The position numbers were made by a program, and so were the translations under genes. The notes below the pieces were generated by a model. That model did no database searches, had not been told where the DNA came from, and saw only the letters and a list, made by a program, of their open reading frames with translations. Shown here one piece after another: positions 10,139 through 18,450 of a stretch of 64,000 nt of DNA; within the stretch, counting starts at the first letter, position 1, and every line of letters starts with the position of its first letter. Source of the DNA: Oceanobacter mangrovi (GTDB lineage: Bacteria; Pseudomonadota; Gammaproteobacteria; Pseudomonadales; Oceanobacteraceae); assembly GCF_019740315.1 (NCBI RefSeq), contig NZ_JAHXZR010000007.1, forward strand, positions 186,001 through 250,000. The letters are read 5' to 3'.

Positions 10139-11545
10139 TCAAATCATGGCTTCGACATCAACACCTTCGTCACGCAACCGCGCCACCTTGTAACGCAGGG
10201 TGCGCGGGCTGATGCCCAGCCGTTCGGCGGCTTCCTTACGGCTCGGTTCTTCCCGGATCGCCTGCACAATTAGCTCGACTTCGCGGTTTTTCAAATCCTG
10301 ACCCAGACGACCGTCATCCAGAATGGACACGGCTTCCGCCACGTCATCACGCGGACGCGAATCCGTGATAGTGAAGTTCGGCATACTGCTGACAGAGGCC
10401 ATGCCGCGTTGGCCGGGCACTGGTGTCAGCAGCAGGTCGTTGGCAAACAGCTGTGCTCCGGTTTGCAGGATCAGGGCCCGTTGCATGGTGTTGTCGAGTT
10501 CGCGAACGTTGCCAGGCCAGCTGTGTTGCAGCAATTTGCGTTCAGCTTCCGGCATCAACACCGGCGCGCGGCGTTTCATTTTGGCAGCGTGATGGGCCAG
10601 CAACCGCTGGGCCAGTGGCACAATGTCTTCCTGTCGTTCACGCAGTGGCAGCCAGTGCAGCGGGAACACGCTCAAACGGTAATACAGGTCTTCACGGAAG
10701 TTGCCTTCGGCAACGTATTCGGCCAGATCGCGGTTGGTGGTGGCAATGATCCGCACATCGAGGTTAATCACCCGCTTGCCGCCCAGCCGTTCAACCTGGC
10801 GTTCCTGTAATACGCGCAGCAGTTTGGCTTGCAGACCGGCGTCCATTTCGGTGATTTCGTCGAGCAGCAAGGTGCCGCCCTGAGCCTGTTCAAACTTACC
10901 GGCTGACGACTGATAGGCTCCGGTATAAGCGCCTTTCTCGTAACCAAACAGCATGGCTTCGAGCATGTTTTCCGGAATCGCAGCGCAGTTGATCGCCACG
11001 AATGGCTGGTCGGCACGGTCGGAATGCTGGTGAATGTAGCGCGCCAGCACTTCCTTACCGGTACCGCTCTCGCCGCTGATCAGCACGGTAGAATCGGTTT
11101 GGGCAACCCGTTCGGCCAGCTGGAATAGCTGCCGACTGGCAACCGAGTTGGCCACCGGAGCCTCTTCCTTACGACTGCTCGGACGACCCGGTTGCTGGTC
11201 GAACGGCTGCAAGAGAGCATCCAGTTCACCGGCTTCAAACGGCTTCATCAGGTAATCGTTGGCACCGCGCTGCATTGCCTGCACCGCCTGGCTGACATCG
11301 CCATAGGCCGTCATCAGAACCATCGGCAACCAGGGATGTTCTTCGCGCACCCGACCCAGCAGGGTCAGGCCGTCCATACCCGGCATGTTAATGTCGGACA
11401 AAATCAAATCGGGGGTTTGTTGCTGCAACGCCACACAGGCGTCCAGTCCGTCACAGGCGGCAATGACCTGATGGCCCTTGATTTCCAGGCTGTCGACAAC
11501 GGCTTCCCGCAGTTGTGGATCGTCTTCTACTACCAGAATCAACAT
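10139..11545 (-). CDS. fleR: Sigma-54-dependent flagellar response regulator FleR
   Basis: A 468-aa NtrC-type activator, partner of the FleS kinase. It has an N-terminal receiver domain (LILVVEDDPQ, phospho-acceptor Asp in LILSDINMPG, Lys in LMKPFEAGE), a central AAA+ domain with Walker A GESGTGKE and a C-terminal Fis-type HTH (RKEAAERLGISPRTLRYKVARL). The sigma-54 contact loop reads GAYTGA, the tyrosine variant of GAFTGA. In pseudomonads FleR with sigma-54 drives hook and basal-body (class III) genes. The ATG after TGAGGAAT is preferred to an upstream TTG. It lies 26 bases after fleS in an apparent fleS-fleR operon. Confidence 0.95.
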   Translation of the reverse strand: MLILVVEDDPQLREAVVDSLEIKGHQVIAACDGLDACVALQQQTPDLILSDINMPGMDGLTLLGRVREEHPWLPMVLMTAYGDVSQAVQAMQRGANDYLMKPFEAGELDALLQPFDQQPGRPSSRKEEAPVANSVASRQLFQLAERVAQTDSTVLISGESGTGKEVLARYIHQHSDRADQPFVAINCAAIPENMLEAMLFGYEKGAYTGAYQSSAGKFEQAQGGTLLLDEITEMDAGLQAKLLRVLQERQVERLGGKRVINLDVRIIATTNRDLAEYVAEGNFREDLYYRLSVFPLHWLPLRERQEDIVPLAQRLLAHHAAKMKRRAPVLMPEAERKLLQHSWPGNVRELDNTMQRALILQTGAQLFANDLLLTPVPGQRGMASVSSMPNFTITDSRPRDDVAEAVSILDDGRLGQDLKNREVELIVQAIREEPSRKEAAERLGISPRTLRYKVARLRDEGVDVEAMI

Positions 11546-11571
11546 AGTGGTATTCCTCAATATACTGCGGG

Positions 11572-12858
11572 TTAGTGGCCAGGCTGTGCCATAACCGCCG
11601 GGATTCGAATGCTGGCACAGAGGCCACCAACGGCGCTGTCTTCAAGCGTCAGCAGGCCACCGTGAGCACGAGCGACGGCTTGTACCACCGCCAGCCCAAG
11701 GCCGGTGCCATTGGCTTTGGTGCTGTGAAAGGGTTCCAGCACCTGTTGTTTTTGTTGGGCTGACAGGCCCGGGCCGTTGTCAGCCACCGAAATCACAATG
11801 CCGCCAGCGTTCTGCTGGCCGCCCGGGCGCGCTGCAATCGTCAGTTCAATCTGGCGCTGACGGGCGTCGCGACAGGCTTCCAGGGCATTATTGACGAGGT
11901 TCATCAGGCTGCTGACCAGAGCGTCGCGGTTGCAGCGGATACGGCTGTCGGTGCAAAGATTGGTGATCTGATATTGCGCCTGGGACTGGCCGACCGGCAC
12001 TTCCATCGCGGCTTCAAGTTCGTAAAGCAGCTCGTCGATGCTGATTTCGTCGTGTAATGGCAGATCGCCGCGGGCGAAAATCAGCATGTCACGTACCTGA
12101 TGTTCGAGGTGGCGCAGACGCTCCATCAACTTGCCAGCGAAACGTTCGCGGGCAGACTGATCAAGATCCGGGTTGGCCAGGTGACCGGCATACAGAGTGG
12201 CGGCAGACAGAGGGGTACGAACCTGATGCGCCAGCGAGGCAACCATTTTGCCCATCGCCGAAAGCCGCTGGTGCTGTGCCAACTTGGCTTGCAGCGCGCG
12301 GGTTTCAGTCATATCCGTGAGCAGCACCAGCTGACCCGGTTGCTGAATCATGGGCGTGGTACGAATCAACAACCGGCGGCCATCTACCAGCGATACTTCG
12401 TGGCCATCATCGTGGCGCGGTGCAAAGCACTGGTTGATCAGCACTCGCCAGCGCTGGCCAATCAAACTGTTGACGCCTGCCAGCGCTGCCAGCAGTTGTT
12501 CGGCAACCGGGTTGGACTTGGCTACGCAGCCATTCTGGTCCAGCAGCAAGACACCGGCAGGCAACATGGTCAGTAACAGTTCCAGCTGATTGGCCAGGCG
12601 TTCTTTTTCGGCCAGTTCGGTAATGCGGCGGGCGGACAGCTGGGCCAGTTCACCGTTCAGGTGTTCGACCTGGCTTTCCAGTTGTTCGTAGCTGTCGGTT
12701 AACTGCCGCGACATCTGATTGAACAGATTGAGGGTGCGATCCAGTACCTGACGTTCTTCACTGATGGCAGCACGATTTCGCAACGGCACAGCCATATCAG
12801 CCAGATGCGGTTTAAGCTCTGGTTGTGGTTCTATCTGCCGGGCTGTGGAAATCGTCAT
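11572..12858 (-). CDS. fleS: Flagellar sensor histidine kinase FleS
   Basis: A 428-aa cytoplasmic two-component kinase. No transmembrane segment is visible. An N-terminal coiled-coil region (about 30-85) leads into a PAS domain (LLTMLPAGVLLLDQNGCV, about 92-185). The HisKA domain has its phospho-acceptor in SLAHQVRTPLS. The HATPase domain has an N box NLVNNALEACRD, DNGPGLS and GTGLGLAVV. The start chosen is ATG at 12856-12858 after GGCGAGG. A sigma-54 promoter lies 58 bases upstream, consistent with FleQ-dependent class II expression as in Pseudomonas. It phosphorylates FleR, encoded next. Confidence 0.94.
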   Translation of the reverse strand: MTISTARQIEPQPELKPHLADMAVPLRNRAAISEERQVLDRTLNLFNQMSRQLTDSYEQLESQVEHLNGELAQLSARRITELAEKERLANQLELLLTMLPAGVLLLDQNGCVAKSNPVAEQLLAALAGVNSLIGQRWRVLINQCFAPRHDDGHEVSLVDGRRLLIRTTPMIQQPGQLVLLTDMTETRALQAKLAQHQRLSAMGKMVASLAHQVRTPLSAATLYAGHLANPDLDQSARERFAGKLMERLRHLEHQVRDMLIFARGDLPLHDEISIDELLYELEAAMEVPVGQSQAQYQITNLCTDSRIRCNRDALVSSLMNLVNNALEACRDARQRQIELTIAARPGGQQNAGGIVISVADNGPGLSAQQKQQVLEPFHSTKANGTGLGLAVVQAVARAHGGLLTLEDSAVGGLCASIRIPAVMAQPGH

Positions 12859-12915
12859 AAACACCTCGCCAATTCTCTGATATATCGCCAAAAATCTAGC
12901 GTTTATAGGTATTTA

Positions 12916-12930
12916 GCAAAGGCTGGGCCA
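12916..12930 (-). promoter_or_regulatory. Sigma-54 promoter of fleS-fleR
   Basis: The minus strand reads TGGCCCAGCCTTTGCTA. GG and GC sit exactly at the -24/-12 spacing, with a full TTGC at -12 and TGGC at -24. Transcription would start about 45 bases before the fleS ATG. This matches the known FleQ/sigma-54 control of fleSR in pseudomonads. Confidence 0.75.
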
Positions 12931-13009
12931 ACTTTTAAATTTAAAATAAAGCATTGATTTATATAGGTTTATCCAGAATTTTTGGAGCATGTGCCAAACT
13001 TCAGGCATA

Positions 13010-13036
13010 AAAAAACCGGCGCAGTGCCGGTTTTTC
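13010..13036 (-). terminator. Terminator downstream of fleQ
   Basis: The hairpin AAAAACCGG / CCGGTTTTT with a 7-base loop is followed in the minus direction by a T run. It lies about 45 bases after the fleQ stop and separates fleQ from the fleSR promoter. Confidence 0.85.
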
Positions 13037-13081
13037 ATCCTGGTTTCGCTGGGCTTTTGACTATCCCGCGTTAGCAGCCGC

Positions 13082-14566
13082 TCAGGCGAAATCTTTCTCT
13101 TTACGCTGCAGGTTGTATTTGCGCATTTTCTCCACCAGCGTGGTGCGACGAATGTTGAGTTTCTCGGCAGCACGGGCCACCACGCCGTTGGCATCGTCGA
13201 GTGCCTGCTGGATCAGTGATGATTCCAGATCTGACAGATACTCACGCAGATCCAGACCATTCACTGGCAGCAGTGCGGCGTTATCCAGCGTCACCGCTTG
13301 CAAAGCAGCCGTTTCCTGCGCTGGCTCACTATTGAAGCCGACAGCTGTTTCCAGCGATTCCAATGCTTCTTCTTCACCATCGTCAAAGTGACGGAATTTT
13401 TTCGGCAGTTCGTTAACACCGACCACGCCATAGGGATACAGGATCGCCAGACGTTCCACCAGGTTGGCCAGCTCACGGACATTACCGTGCCATTCGTGGC
13501 GGCACAGCGACATGATGGCAGCAGAGTTGAAACGAATAGAGCCGCGCTTTTCGTGTTCCAGCCGTGAAATCAGCTCGTTCAGCAACAGCGGCAGGTCTTC
13601 AACCCGCTCACGCAGTGACGGCATTTCAATGGGGAACACATTGAGGCGGTAATAGAGGTCTTCACGGAAGGTACCCTCTTCAATCATGTTCTCAAGGTTC
13701 TTGTGGGTAGCGGCAATGATGCGCACGTTAGCCTTGAGGGTTTTGTTGCTGCCAACCCGCTCGTAAGTATGCTCTTGCAGAACCCGCAGAATTTTCACCT
13801 GCATGTTAAGCGGCATATCACCAATTTCATCGAGGAACAGGGTGCCGCCTTCCGCCAGTTCAAAACGACCAGGTCGGCTGGAAATAGCACCGGTGAAAGC
13901 ACCTTTCTCATGGCCAAACAGTTCGCTTTCCAGCAATTCTGCCGGAATCGCGCCACAGTTTACCGGTACAAAAGGTTTGTTACGGCGGTTGGAATGGTAA
14001 TGCAGGTTACGGGCAACCACTTCCTTGCCGGTACCCGATTCACCCAGAATCATCACGCTGACGTCTTTGTCGGCAACCTGCATGATCAGCTCGCGAACTT
14101 GCTGGATCTGCCGGCTGGTACCGACCAGGCTGCGGAACAGCTGAATATCGCGACGCTCGCCACGGCCTTCGGTGCCGGAAAAATGATCACGGAACAGCTG
14201 GCAACGATGCAGGCTGTCGAGCAAGGCGTTGTAGCTTGGCGGCATGTCGATGGAAGACAGCACGTTGCGACGCAGCACTTCTGGCAACGCATCCTGATTG
14301 GAGTCACCGACAAGGCTCAGCATCGGAGCACACTGATCCCACTGGTAAACTTCTTTCATAATGGCCATACAGGATTCGGTATCCTTGCCGCCGACCAGAA
14401 TCGCCGCCAGCTCTTCACTGGATTCGACCCGTTGTTCGACTTCGGCACGCCAGTTTTCCGGGCAGCAAACGATGATTTCCTCGCCCAAAAATTCCAGGAT
14501 GACCTTCATATCATGACGACGTTGTTGATTATCGTCGATCAACAGCAGTTTGATTTCTCTCCACAT
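13082..14566 (-). CDS. fleQ: Master flagellar regulator FleQ (sigma-54 activator, c-di-GMP responsive)
   Basis: A 494-aa enhancer-binding protein at the top of the flagellar hierarchy. It also represses exopolysaccharide genes and is switched by c-di-GMP in Pseudomonas. It has an atypical receiver-like FleQ domain (1-120), an AAA+ domain with GESGTGKE and canonical HEKGAFTGA, and a C-terminal Fis HTH ([20 protein letters not shown]). The motif LFRS (143-146) coincides with the c-di-GMP-binding LFRS of P. aeruginosa FleQ (142-145). Response to c-di-GMP is therefore likely (inference by homology). It stands alone in its transcript, between fliS and fleS, with its own sigma-70 promoter candidate. 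Confidence 0.95.
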   Translation of the reverse strand: MWREIKLLLIDDNQQRRHDMKVILEFLGEEIIVCCPENWRAEVEQRVESSEELAAILVGGKDTESCMAIMKEVYQWDQCAPMLSLVGDSNQDALPEVLRRNVLSSIDMPPSYNALLDSLHRCQLFRDHFSGTEGRGERRDIQLFRSLVGTSRQIQQVRELIMQVADKDVSVMILGESGTGKEVVARNLHYHSNRRNKPFVPVNCGAIPAELLESELFGHEKGAFTGAISSRPGRFELAEGGTLFLDEIGDMPLNMQVKILRVLQEHTYERVGSNKTLKANVRIIAATHKNLENMIEEGTFREDLYYRLNVFPIEMPSLRERVEDLPLLLNELISRLEHEKRGSIRFNSAAIMSLCRHEWHGNVRELANLVERLAILYPYGVVGVNELPKKFRHFDDGEEEALESLETAVGFNSEPAQETAALQAVTLDNAALLPVNGLDLREYLSDLESSLIQQALDDANGVVARAAEKLNIRRTTLVEKMRKYNLQRKEKDFA

Positions 14567-14954
14567 AGCAATCGCCTTCCGCTCCGAAACGTCGTCGTAA
14601 AATTTTTTTGATTATTATTCCGTCAAGACAAGCTCACTTTTTTTTATAAGAAACGCAAAATGAGAATTGCGTCACTCCTTTGACTCTTTACATCAGTTAA
14701 GAATCAAATTTCAGCTATGTCAATTCTTTGTCGCGGAATTAATCAAAGACGTCAGGTTTTTCCCTATGGATCTGACAATTTAGAACAAAGCAGATACAGA
14801 AGTTACATATTAATTACTGTGTAAAAGCCAAAACGAACCATATTAACCACAATAAAATAATGGCCTTATGGTTCGCATATGACACCTTCATGACGTTATC
14901 AGTCACCGTGTCATTCCCTGACGCGGTCTTTGCCAGCCAATTCGCCTAACGCTA
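14567..14954. other. AT-rich regulatory region upstream of fleQ with nested inverted repeats
   Basis: This 388-base region has no credible gene (no fliT as found in Pseudomonas). Two spaced inverted repeats stand next to each other: CGAACCATA (14834-14842) with TATGGTTCG (14867-14875), and ATGACAC (14879-14885) with GTGTCAT (14908-14914). They may be transcription-factor sites or end the fliS transcript. The promoter nearer fleQ is listed separately. Confidence 0.45.
14695..14723 (-). promoter_or_regulatory. Sigma-70 promoter candidate for fleQ
   Basis: The minus strand carries a perfect -35 TTGACA (14718-14723), a 17-base spacer and -10 TTAACT (14695-14700). The 5' leader would be about 120 bases. 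A vegetative promoter fits fleQ as the top-level regulator. Confidence 0.55.
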
Positions 14955-15404
14955 TTAAACGGAAATATGGGTGGCCACCTGACGAGGTTCCGTATTTTCG
15001 TTTTTACCCTGTGCCTGGGAGAGATAATCTTCACGAATGCCATCCCAACCTCGCTTGACTTCCAGCAGCAGGCCCATGACTTCTTCGATCATCTCGACAT
15101 CATTGGCAATGCTGGCCTGCAACAAGCGACGATTCATGTAATCGTACAAACGTTCCAGATTCAGTGAGATCTCACCACCAGAACTGTGATCCAGGCTCGA
15201 CTGCAAGGTACCGATGATTTCGATAACCCGGCCCAGCAGATTTGCCTTGGTTTCCATGTCCTTGCGTTCAATCGCTGACTTGCTCTGGGCCATCCGGGTC
15301 AAGGCTGCTTCCATCAACAGCTGGATCAAACGATGGGGATCGGCATCCAGCACCTCGGATGTCACATTGACTCGTTGATATTGCTTGGCACCTGAATGAT
15401 ACAT
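14955..15404 (-). CDS. fliS: Flagellar export chaperone FliS
   Basis: A 149-aa flagellin-specific cytoplasmic chaperone that stops premature filament assembly. The start is the ATG after GAGGAGATGG; the product then begins MYHSGAKQYQRVNVTSEV, with the typical family stretches DPHRLIQLLMEAAL and GGEISLNLERLYDYMNRRL. The C-terminal tail (about 125-149) is polar, as usual. Unlike the common fliD-fliS order, no fliD precedes it here: the upstream gene is a divergent methyltransferase. A sigma-28 promoter directly upstream indicates it is transcribed on its own as a late flagellar gene. Confidence 0.95.
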   Translation of the reverse strand: MYHSGAKQYQRVNVTSEVLDADPHRLIQLLMEAALTRMAQSKSAIERKDMETKANLLGRVIEIIGTLQSSLDHSSGGEISLNLERLYDYMNRRLLQASIANDVEMIEEVMGLLLEVKRGWDGIREDYLSQAQGKNENTEPRQVATHISV

Positions 15405-15445
15405 GGAGCCATCTCCTCTATACGTTATACGACAGTGCATCCCCA

Positions 15446-15472
15446 TTAACGGCTGGCAGGCCGATTACTTTA
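15446..15472 (-). promoter_or_regulatory. Sigma-28 (FliA) promoter of fliS
   Basis: Read on the minus strand: TAAAGTAA (15465-15472), 11 bases, then GCCGTTAA (15446-15453). The FliA consensus is TAAAGTTT-N11-GCCGATAA, so -10 matches 7 of 8 with exact spacing. The start site would be about 35 bases before the fliS ATG. Confidence 0.75.
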
Positions 15473-15658
15473 GAGGCTTTTAGTCATCCTGATCGTTTTT
15501 AACGGTCTTTTATTCAACCCTGAATAAATCCTCTTCGCTGAAAACCTTCTTGCCCTGGCGGCCACAACAGACCTCTGTCGCTCGCCATCGACCGGCAAGA
15601 GATTTCCTCTCACTTCCGAAATAAAAAATAAACATATAAAAATCAATAGCTTACAAAA

Positions 15659-15673
15659 TGGCATAAGACGTGC
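15659..15673 (+). promoter_or_regulatory. Sigma-54 promoter candidate for the TPR-methyltransferase
   Basis: TGGCATAAGACGTGCTTT has GG and GC at exact -24/-12 spacing (consensus TGGCAC-N5-TTGC). There is one mismatch in each element. It lies 82 bases upstream of the chosen methyltransferase start. If real, the gene belongs to the FleQ/FleR sigma-54 regulon. Confidence 0.45.
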
Positions 15674-15754
15674 TTTGAGAGTTTGATCAACAGCGGGAAC
15701 CAGCGTCCGCTGCAACCCGGATTCGGACCTGCCGTGCGCGGCAAGGAGTACGTT

Positions 15755-17845
15755 ATGGCCAGTGCCATTCTGAAAAGCCTGTCTCAACCGACCCCAGACA
15801 CAGGCAAATCGCAGTCACTGTATGTGCTCGCCAGCACCTTTTACAGCAAGGCCAGTGAGCTGGATGACCCTCATCAGCTTGCCCAGGCCCTTGGCTACGC
15901 AGAACAATCGCATCTGGCCAACCCAACCAACCTGCAAACCCTCAATCTGCTGGCACGAATCCATCTGAAACAGGGGAACCACGACCAGGCCGCCACCTGG
16001 GCACAGCTCGGTTTACAGCAAAAGCCCAACAGTCCGGCGCTGCTGTATACCGCTGGTCTGGTTGCGCTGGAACAACACGACTTTGAACAGGCTGAAAGCT
16101 GCTTCAGTCAGTCTGCGGCGATTTCCCGGGTCGCCACCCGGGCACCACAATCACTGGCGCACCTGCATTTGTTGCAAGGTCGCTATCAGCAGGCTTTTCA
16201 GGAGTTTGCTGAACTGCTGCGCAGCCAGCCGGGCGACCGCCACCTGCAAACCAAGTTGCTGGAAGCCGCTGCCGGGGTAACCCCGAATCACTATGACGCT
16301 GGTCTGGCCGAACAAGTGCTGGCCTGCTTTGAATTTGACGGTGACATTGGCCTGCTTGACCGCATCAGCATGGCGTTGCTGAAACATCGCATGGCACTGC
16401 TCGAACAGCAGCAACAACTGACATTGGAACAGCTGCAACAGGAGCCCCTGCTGTTGCAGTCCTGTCGTCATTTTCCGATTGCCGACACCCTGCTGGAACA
16501 ACTCTTACGCACTGCCCGCTTCAGTTTGCTGCAGGCCAGTGTCAAAACCCTCAGTTTCGATGCCAGTCAACAACCATTGATTCTGGCACTGATCCAGCAA
16601 ACCGAACGTAACGAAGGTTGCTGGTCTGAAAGTGAGGATGAAAGCCAACAGCTGCTGCGCCTGCAGCAACTGGCCGACCGGCTGCTGCAACTGGGTGACG
16701 AGGCGATGCCATCGGCCGTTGCCGTAGTCAGCCTGATTCTGATGTATCGGCCATTGTCCGCCACCCAGCTGCGCCAACGCCTGAGCCCGGCCATCCTGAT
16801 GGATGCTGCCTGGCCAACAGAACTGCAATCTCTGCTGGCGGATTTGCTGGGCCAGCAACAGGCGCTGGAACTGCACGCCAGCGTGATTCCGCTGTTGCCG
16901 CCTGATCAACACGACGCTGAGCACCCCTCAGCAGCCAGTGACGATATTCAGGCGCTGTACCAGAGCAACCCCTATCCGCGCTGGCAATATCTCGGCAATT
17001 ATCCACAATCCGGTTATATCGATACCGTGCAACGCCAGTTTCCCCATCGACTGGCGCATTTACAGCCCGGCAAAACGGCCGATGTGCTGGTTGCTGGTTG
17101 TGGCACCGGTCGCCAGGCCTTACGGCTGGCACGCTTCTTTTCGGATCTGCAGGTCACCGCTATCGACCTGAGTCTGCCATCGTTGGCCTATGGCCGGTCG
17201 CGCCAGCTCGACTATGGCGTTTCTATCGACTGGCTGCAGGCCAACCTGCTTGATATTGAACGCCTCGGACAGTCGTTCGAAGTCATTGAATGTTCCGGCG
17301 TGCTTCATCATATGGCCAACCCTCTGGCTGGTTTGATGACGCTGGCAAGCGTGCTGAAACCTGGCGGCATTATCAAACTGGCGCTCTACAGTCGCACCGC
17401 CCGCCAGGGGATTCTGCAACTACGCCAGCAGCTGCATAGCAGCGAGATCAGCAGTCGCACGGAAATCCAGCAATTGCGTTATGGTTTGATGGAGGGTGAT
17501 CTGGCCAGAGTCGCCGGACTGAACGACAGTCAGCGCCGTGAAATTCTCTCATCACGGGACTTCTATACCGTCAGTGGTTGCCGTGACCTGCTCTGTAATC
17601 CGGTCGAACACCTGTTCGATATCGCCGATATCGAGCACTGGCTTAGCCGCGCTGGCCTGCAGTGGGCCGGTATGCTGGCACGTGGTGACGCAGTGCAGCT
17701 GGCGCAGCAGGTATTTGGTCTTGCAGCCAATGAACTGACACCTGCCCAGTGGCAACAACTGGAAGCGGAAGCGCCAAAACTGTTCGCAGGCATGTACCAG
17801 TTCTACGCCTTCAAACCACTGGAATCGGCGCTACACGTTTTGTGA
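15755..17845 (+). CDS. TPR-repeat protein with C-terminal SAM methyltransferase domain
   Basis: A 696-aa cytoplasmic protein with two halves. The N-terminal part (about 30-260) is helical with TPR-like units (for example NLLARIHLKQGNHDQAATWA, and ALEQHDFEQAESCFSQSA). The C-terminal half opens with QALYQSNPYPRW and carries a class I methyltransferase fold. SAM motif I is VLVAGCGTGRQALRLA (about 442-457), with an acidic AIDLS after strand 2 and LKPGGIIKLALYS. The substrate is unknown. Position divergent from fliS, with a sigma-54-like promoter, suggests modification of a flagellar or surface protein (inference). The ATG after AAGGAG is preferred; an upstream ATG at 15683 exists. It ends at a terminator. 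Confidence 0.85.
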   Translation: MASAILKSLSQPTPDTGKSQSLYVLASTFYSKASELDDPHQLAQALGYAEQSHLANPTNLQTLNLLARIHLKQGNHDQAATWAQLGLQQKPNSPALLYTAGLVALEQHDFEQAESCFSQSAAISRVATRAPQSLAHLHLLQGRYQQAFQEFAELLRSQPGDRHLQTKLLEAAAGVTPNHYDAGLAEQVLACFEFDGDIGLLDRISMALLKHRMALLEQQQQLTLEQLQQEPLLLQSCRHFPIADTLLEQLLRTARFSLLQASVKTLSFDASQQPLILALIQQTERNEGCWSESEDESQQLLRLQQLADRLLQLGDEAMPSAVAVVSLILMYRPLSATQLRQRLSPAILMDAAWPTELQSLLADLLGQQQALELHASVIPLLPPDQHDAEHPSAASDDIQALYQSNPYPRWQYLGNYPQSGYIDTVQRQFPHRLAHLQPGKTADVLVAGCGTGRQALRLARFFSDLQVTAIDLSLPSLAYGRSRQLDYGVSIDWLQANLLDIERLGQSFEVIECSGVLHHMANPLAGLMTLASVLKPGGIIKLALYSRTARQGILQLRQQLHSSEISSRTEIQQLRYGLMEGDLARVAGLNDSQRREILSSRDFYTVSGCRDLLCNPVEHLFDIADIEHWLSRAGLQWAGMLARGDAVQLAQQVFGLAANELTPAQWQQLEAEAPKLFAGMYQFYAFKPLESALHVL

Positions 17846-17868
17846 GCGTTCAATCACAGGCCTGAAAC

Positions 17869-17898
17869 ACCAGTGCAGTCATCGGCTGCACTGGTTTG
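17869..17898 (+). terminator. Terminator of the TPR-methyltransferase gene
   Basis: The 10-bp stem ACCAGTGCAG / CTGCACTGGT with a 7-base loop is followed by TTGCT, about 25 bases after the stop codon. Confidence 0.65.
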
Positions 17899-18251
17899 CT
17901 GGTATCCATATCTACCAGAATAGCCTGCTGTCGCAGGCCATTTCACTGGTTTATATAGTTGGCGTTATATTCACTATTTCGTAACCGAATTGACATTAAT
18001 GGCACGGTTCTCTAGATTCTCTGCGCCGCCAAAATAACAAACTGAACGCCAAGTAGTCGATTTACCCATATCCAACTTGTCGATTTCAGTACCCATAAAC
18101 GCGTGGCATTACAGACAAGCATACGAACGTTGGTGAAGTTTCTGGCGGCCTCAAATTGGCCGTTTGACGTTCGCTACCCACCTGGTAGTAACACCACAGT
18201 TCCTGATCCCTCTTCAGGCCAGACGTTAGTAGGAAGCACCCCGTTTTCGGC

Positions 18252-18280
18252 TTGTCTGTGTGTTTGTGGCTATGTATAAA
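18252..18280 (+). promoter_or_regulatory. Sigma-70 promoter candidate for mqo
   Basis: TTGTCT (18252-18257), a 17-base spacer and TATAAA (18275-18280). It would give a leader of about 160 bases including the hairpin at 18391-18415. Confidence 0.4.
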
Positions 18281-18450
18281 GCCCTCCGGTTTCGAATCAT
18301 CTCAGCTCAACCAAAACAGCATATAACTGTCACACAGTTGTGCTTGTGGCCGGGTCTGGACCAAAAGTCCGCGAGGTGGTGTGGCCCCCGGAATGCGCGA
18401 TGAACACGCGCATTCTGATAACGACTTTCAGATAAAAAGGCGAAATCGTA

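Larger units (their letters stand above)
17846..18450. other. 605-base gene-free region upstream of mqo
   Basis: No credible ORF is seen. Contents in order are a terminator for the methyltransferase (17869-17898), some 350 bases without clear features, a sigma-70-like promoter (18252-18280), and a long mqo leader. The leader contains the perfect hairpin GAATGCGCG / CGCGCATTC at 18391-18415. This hairpin ends about 20 bases before the mqo ribosome site (AAAAAGGCG), so it might influence translation or mRNA stability. Confidence 0.5.
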
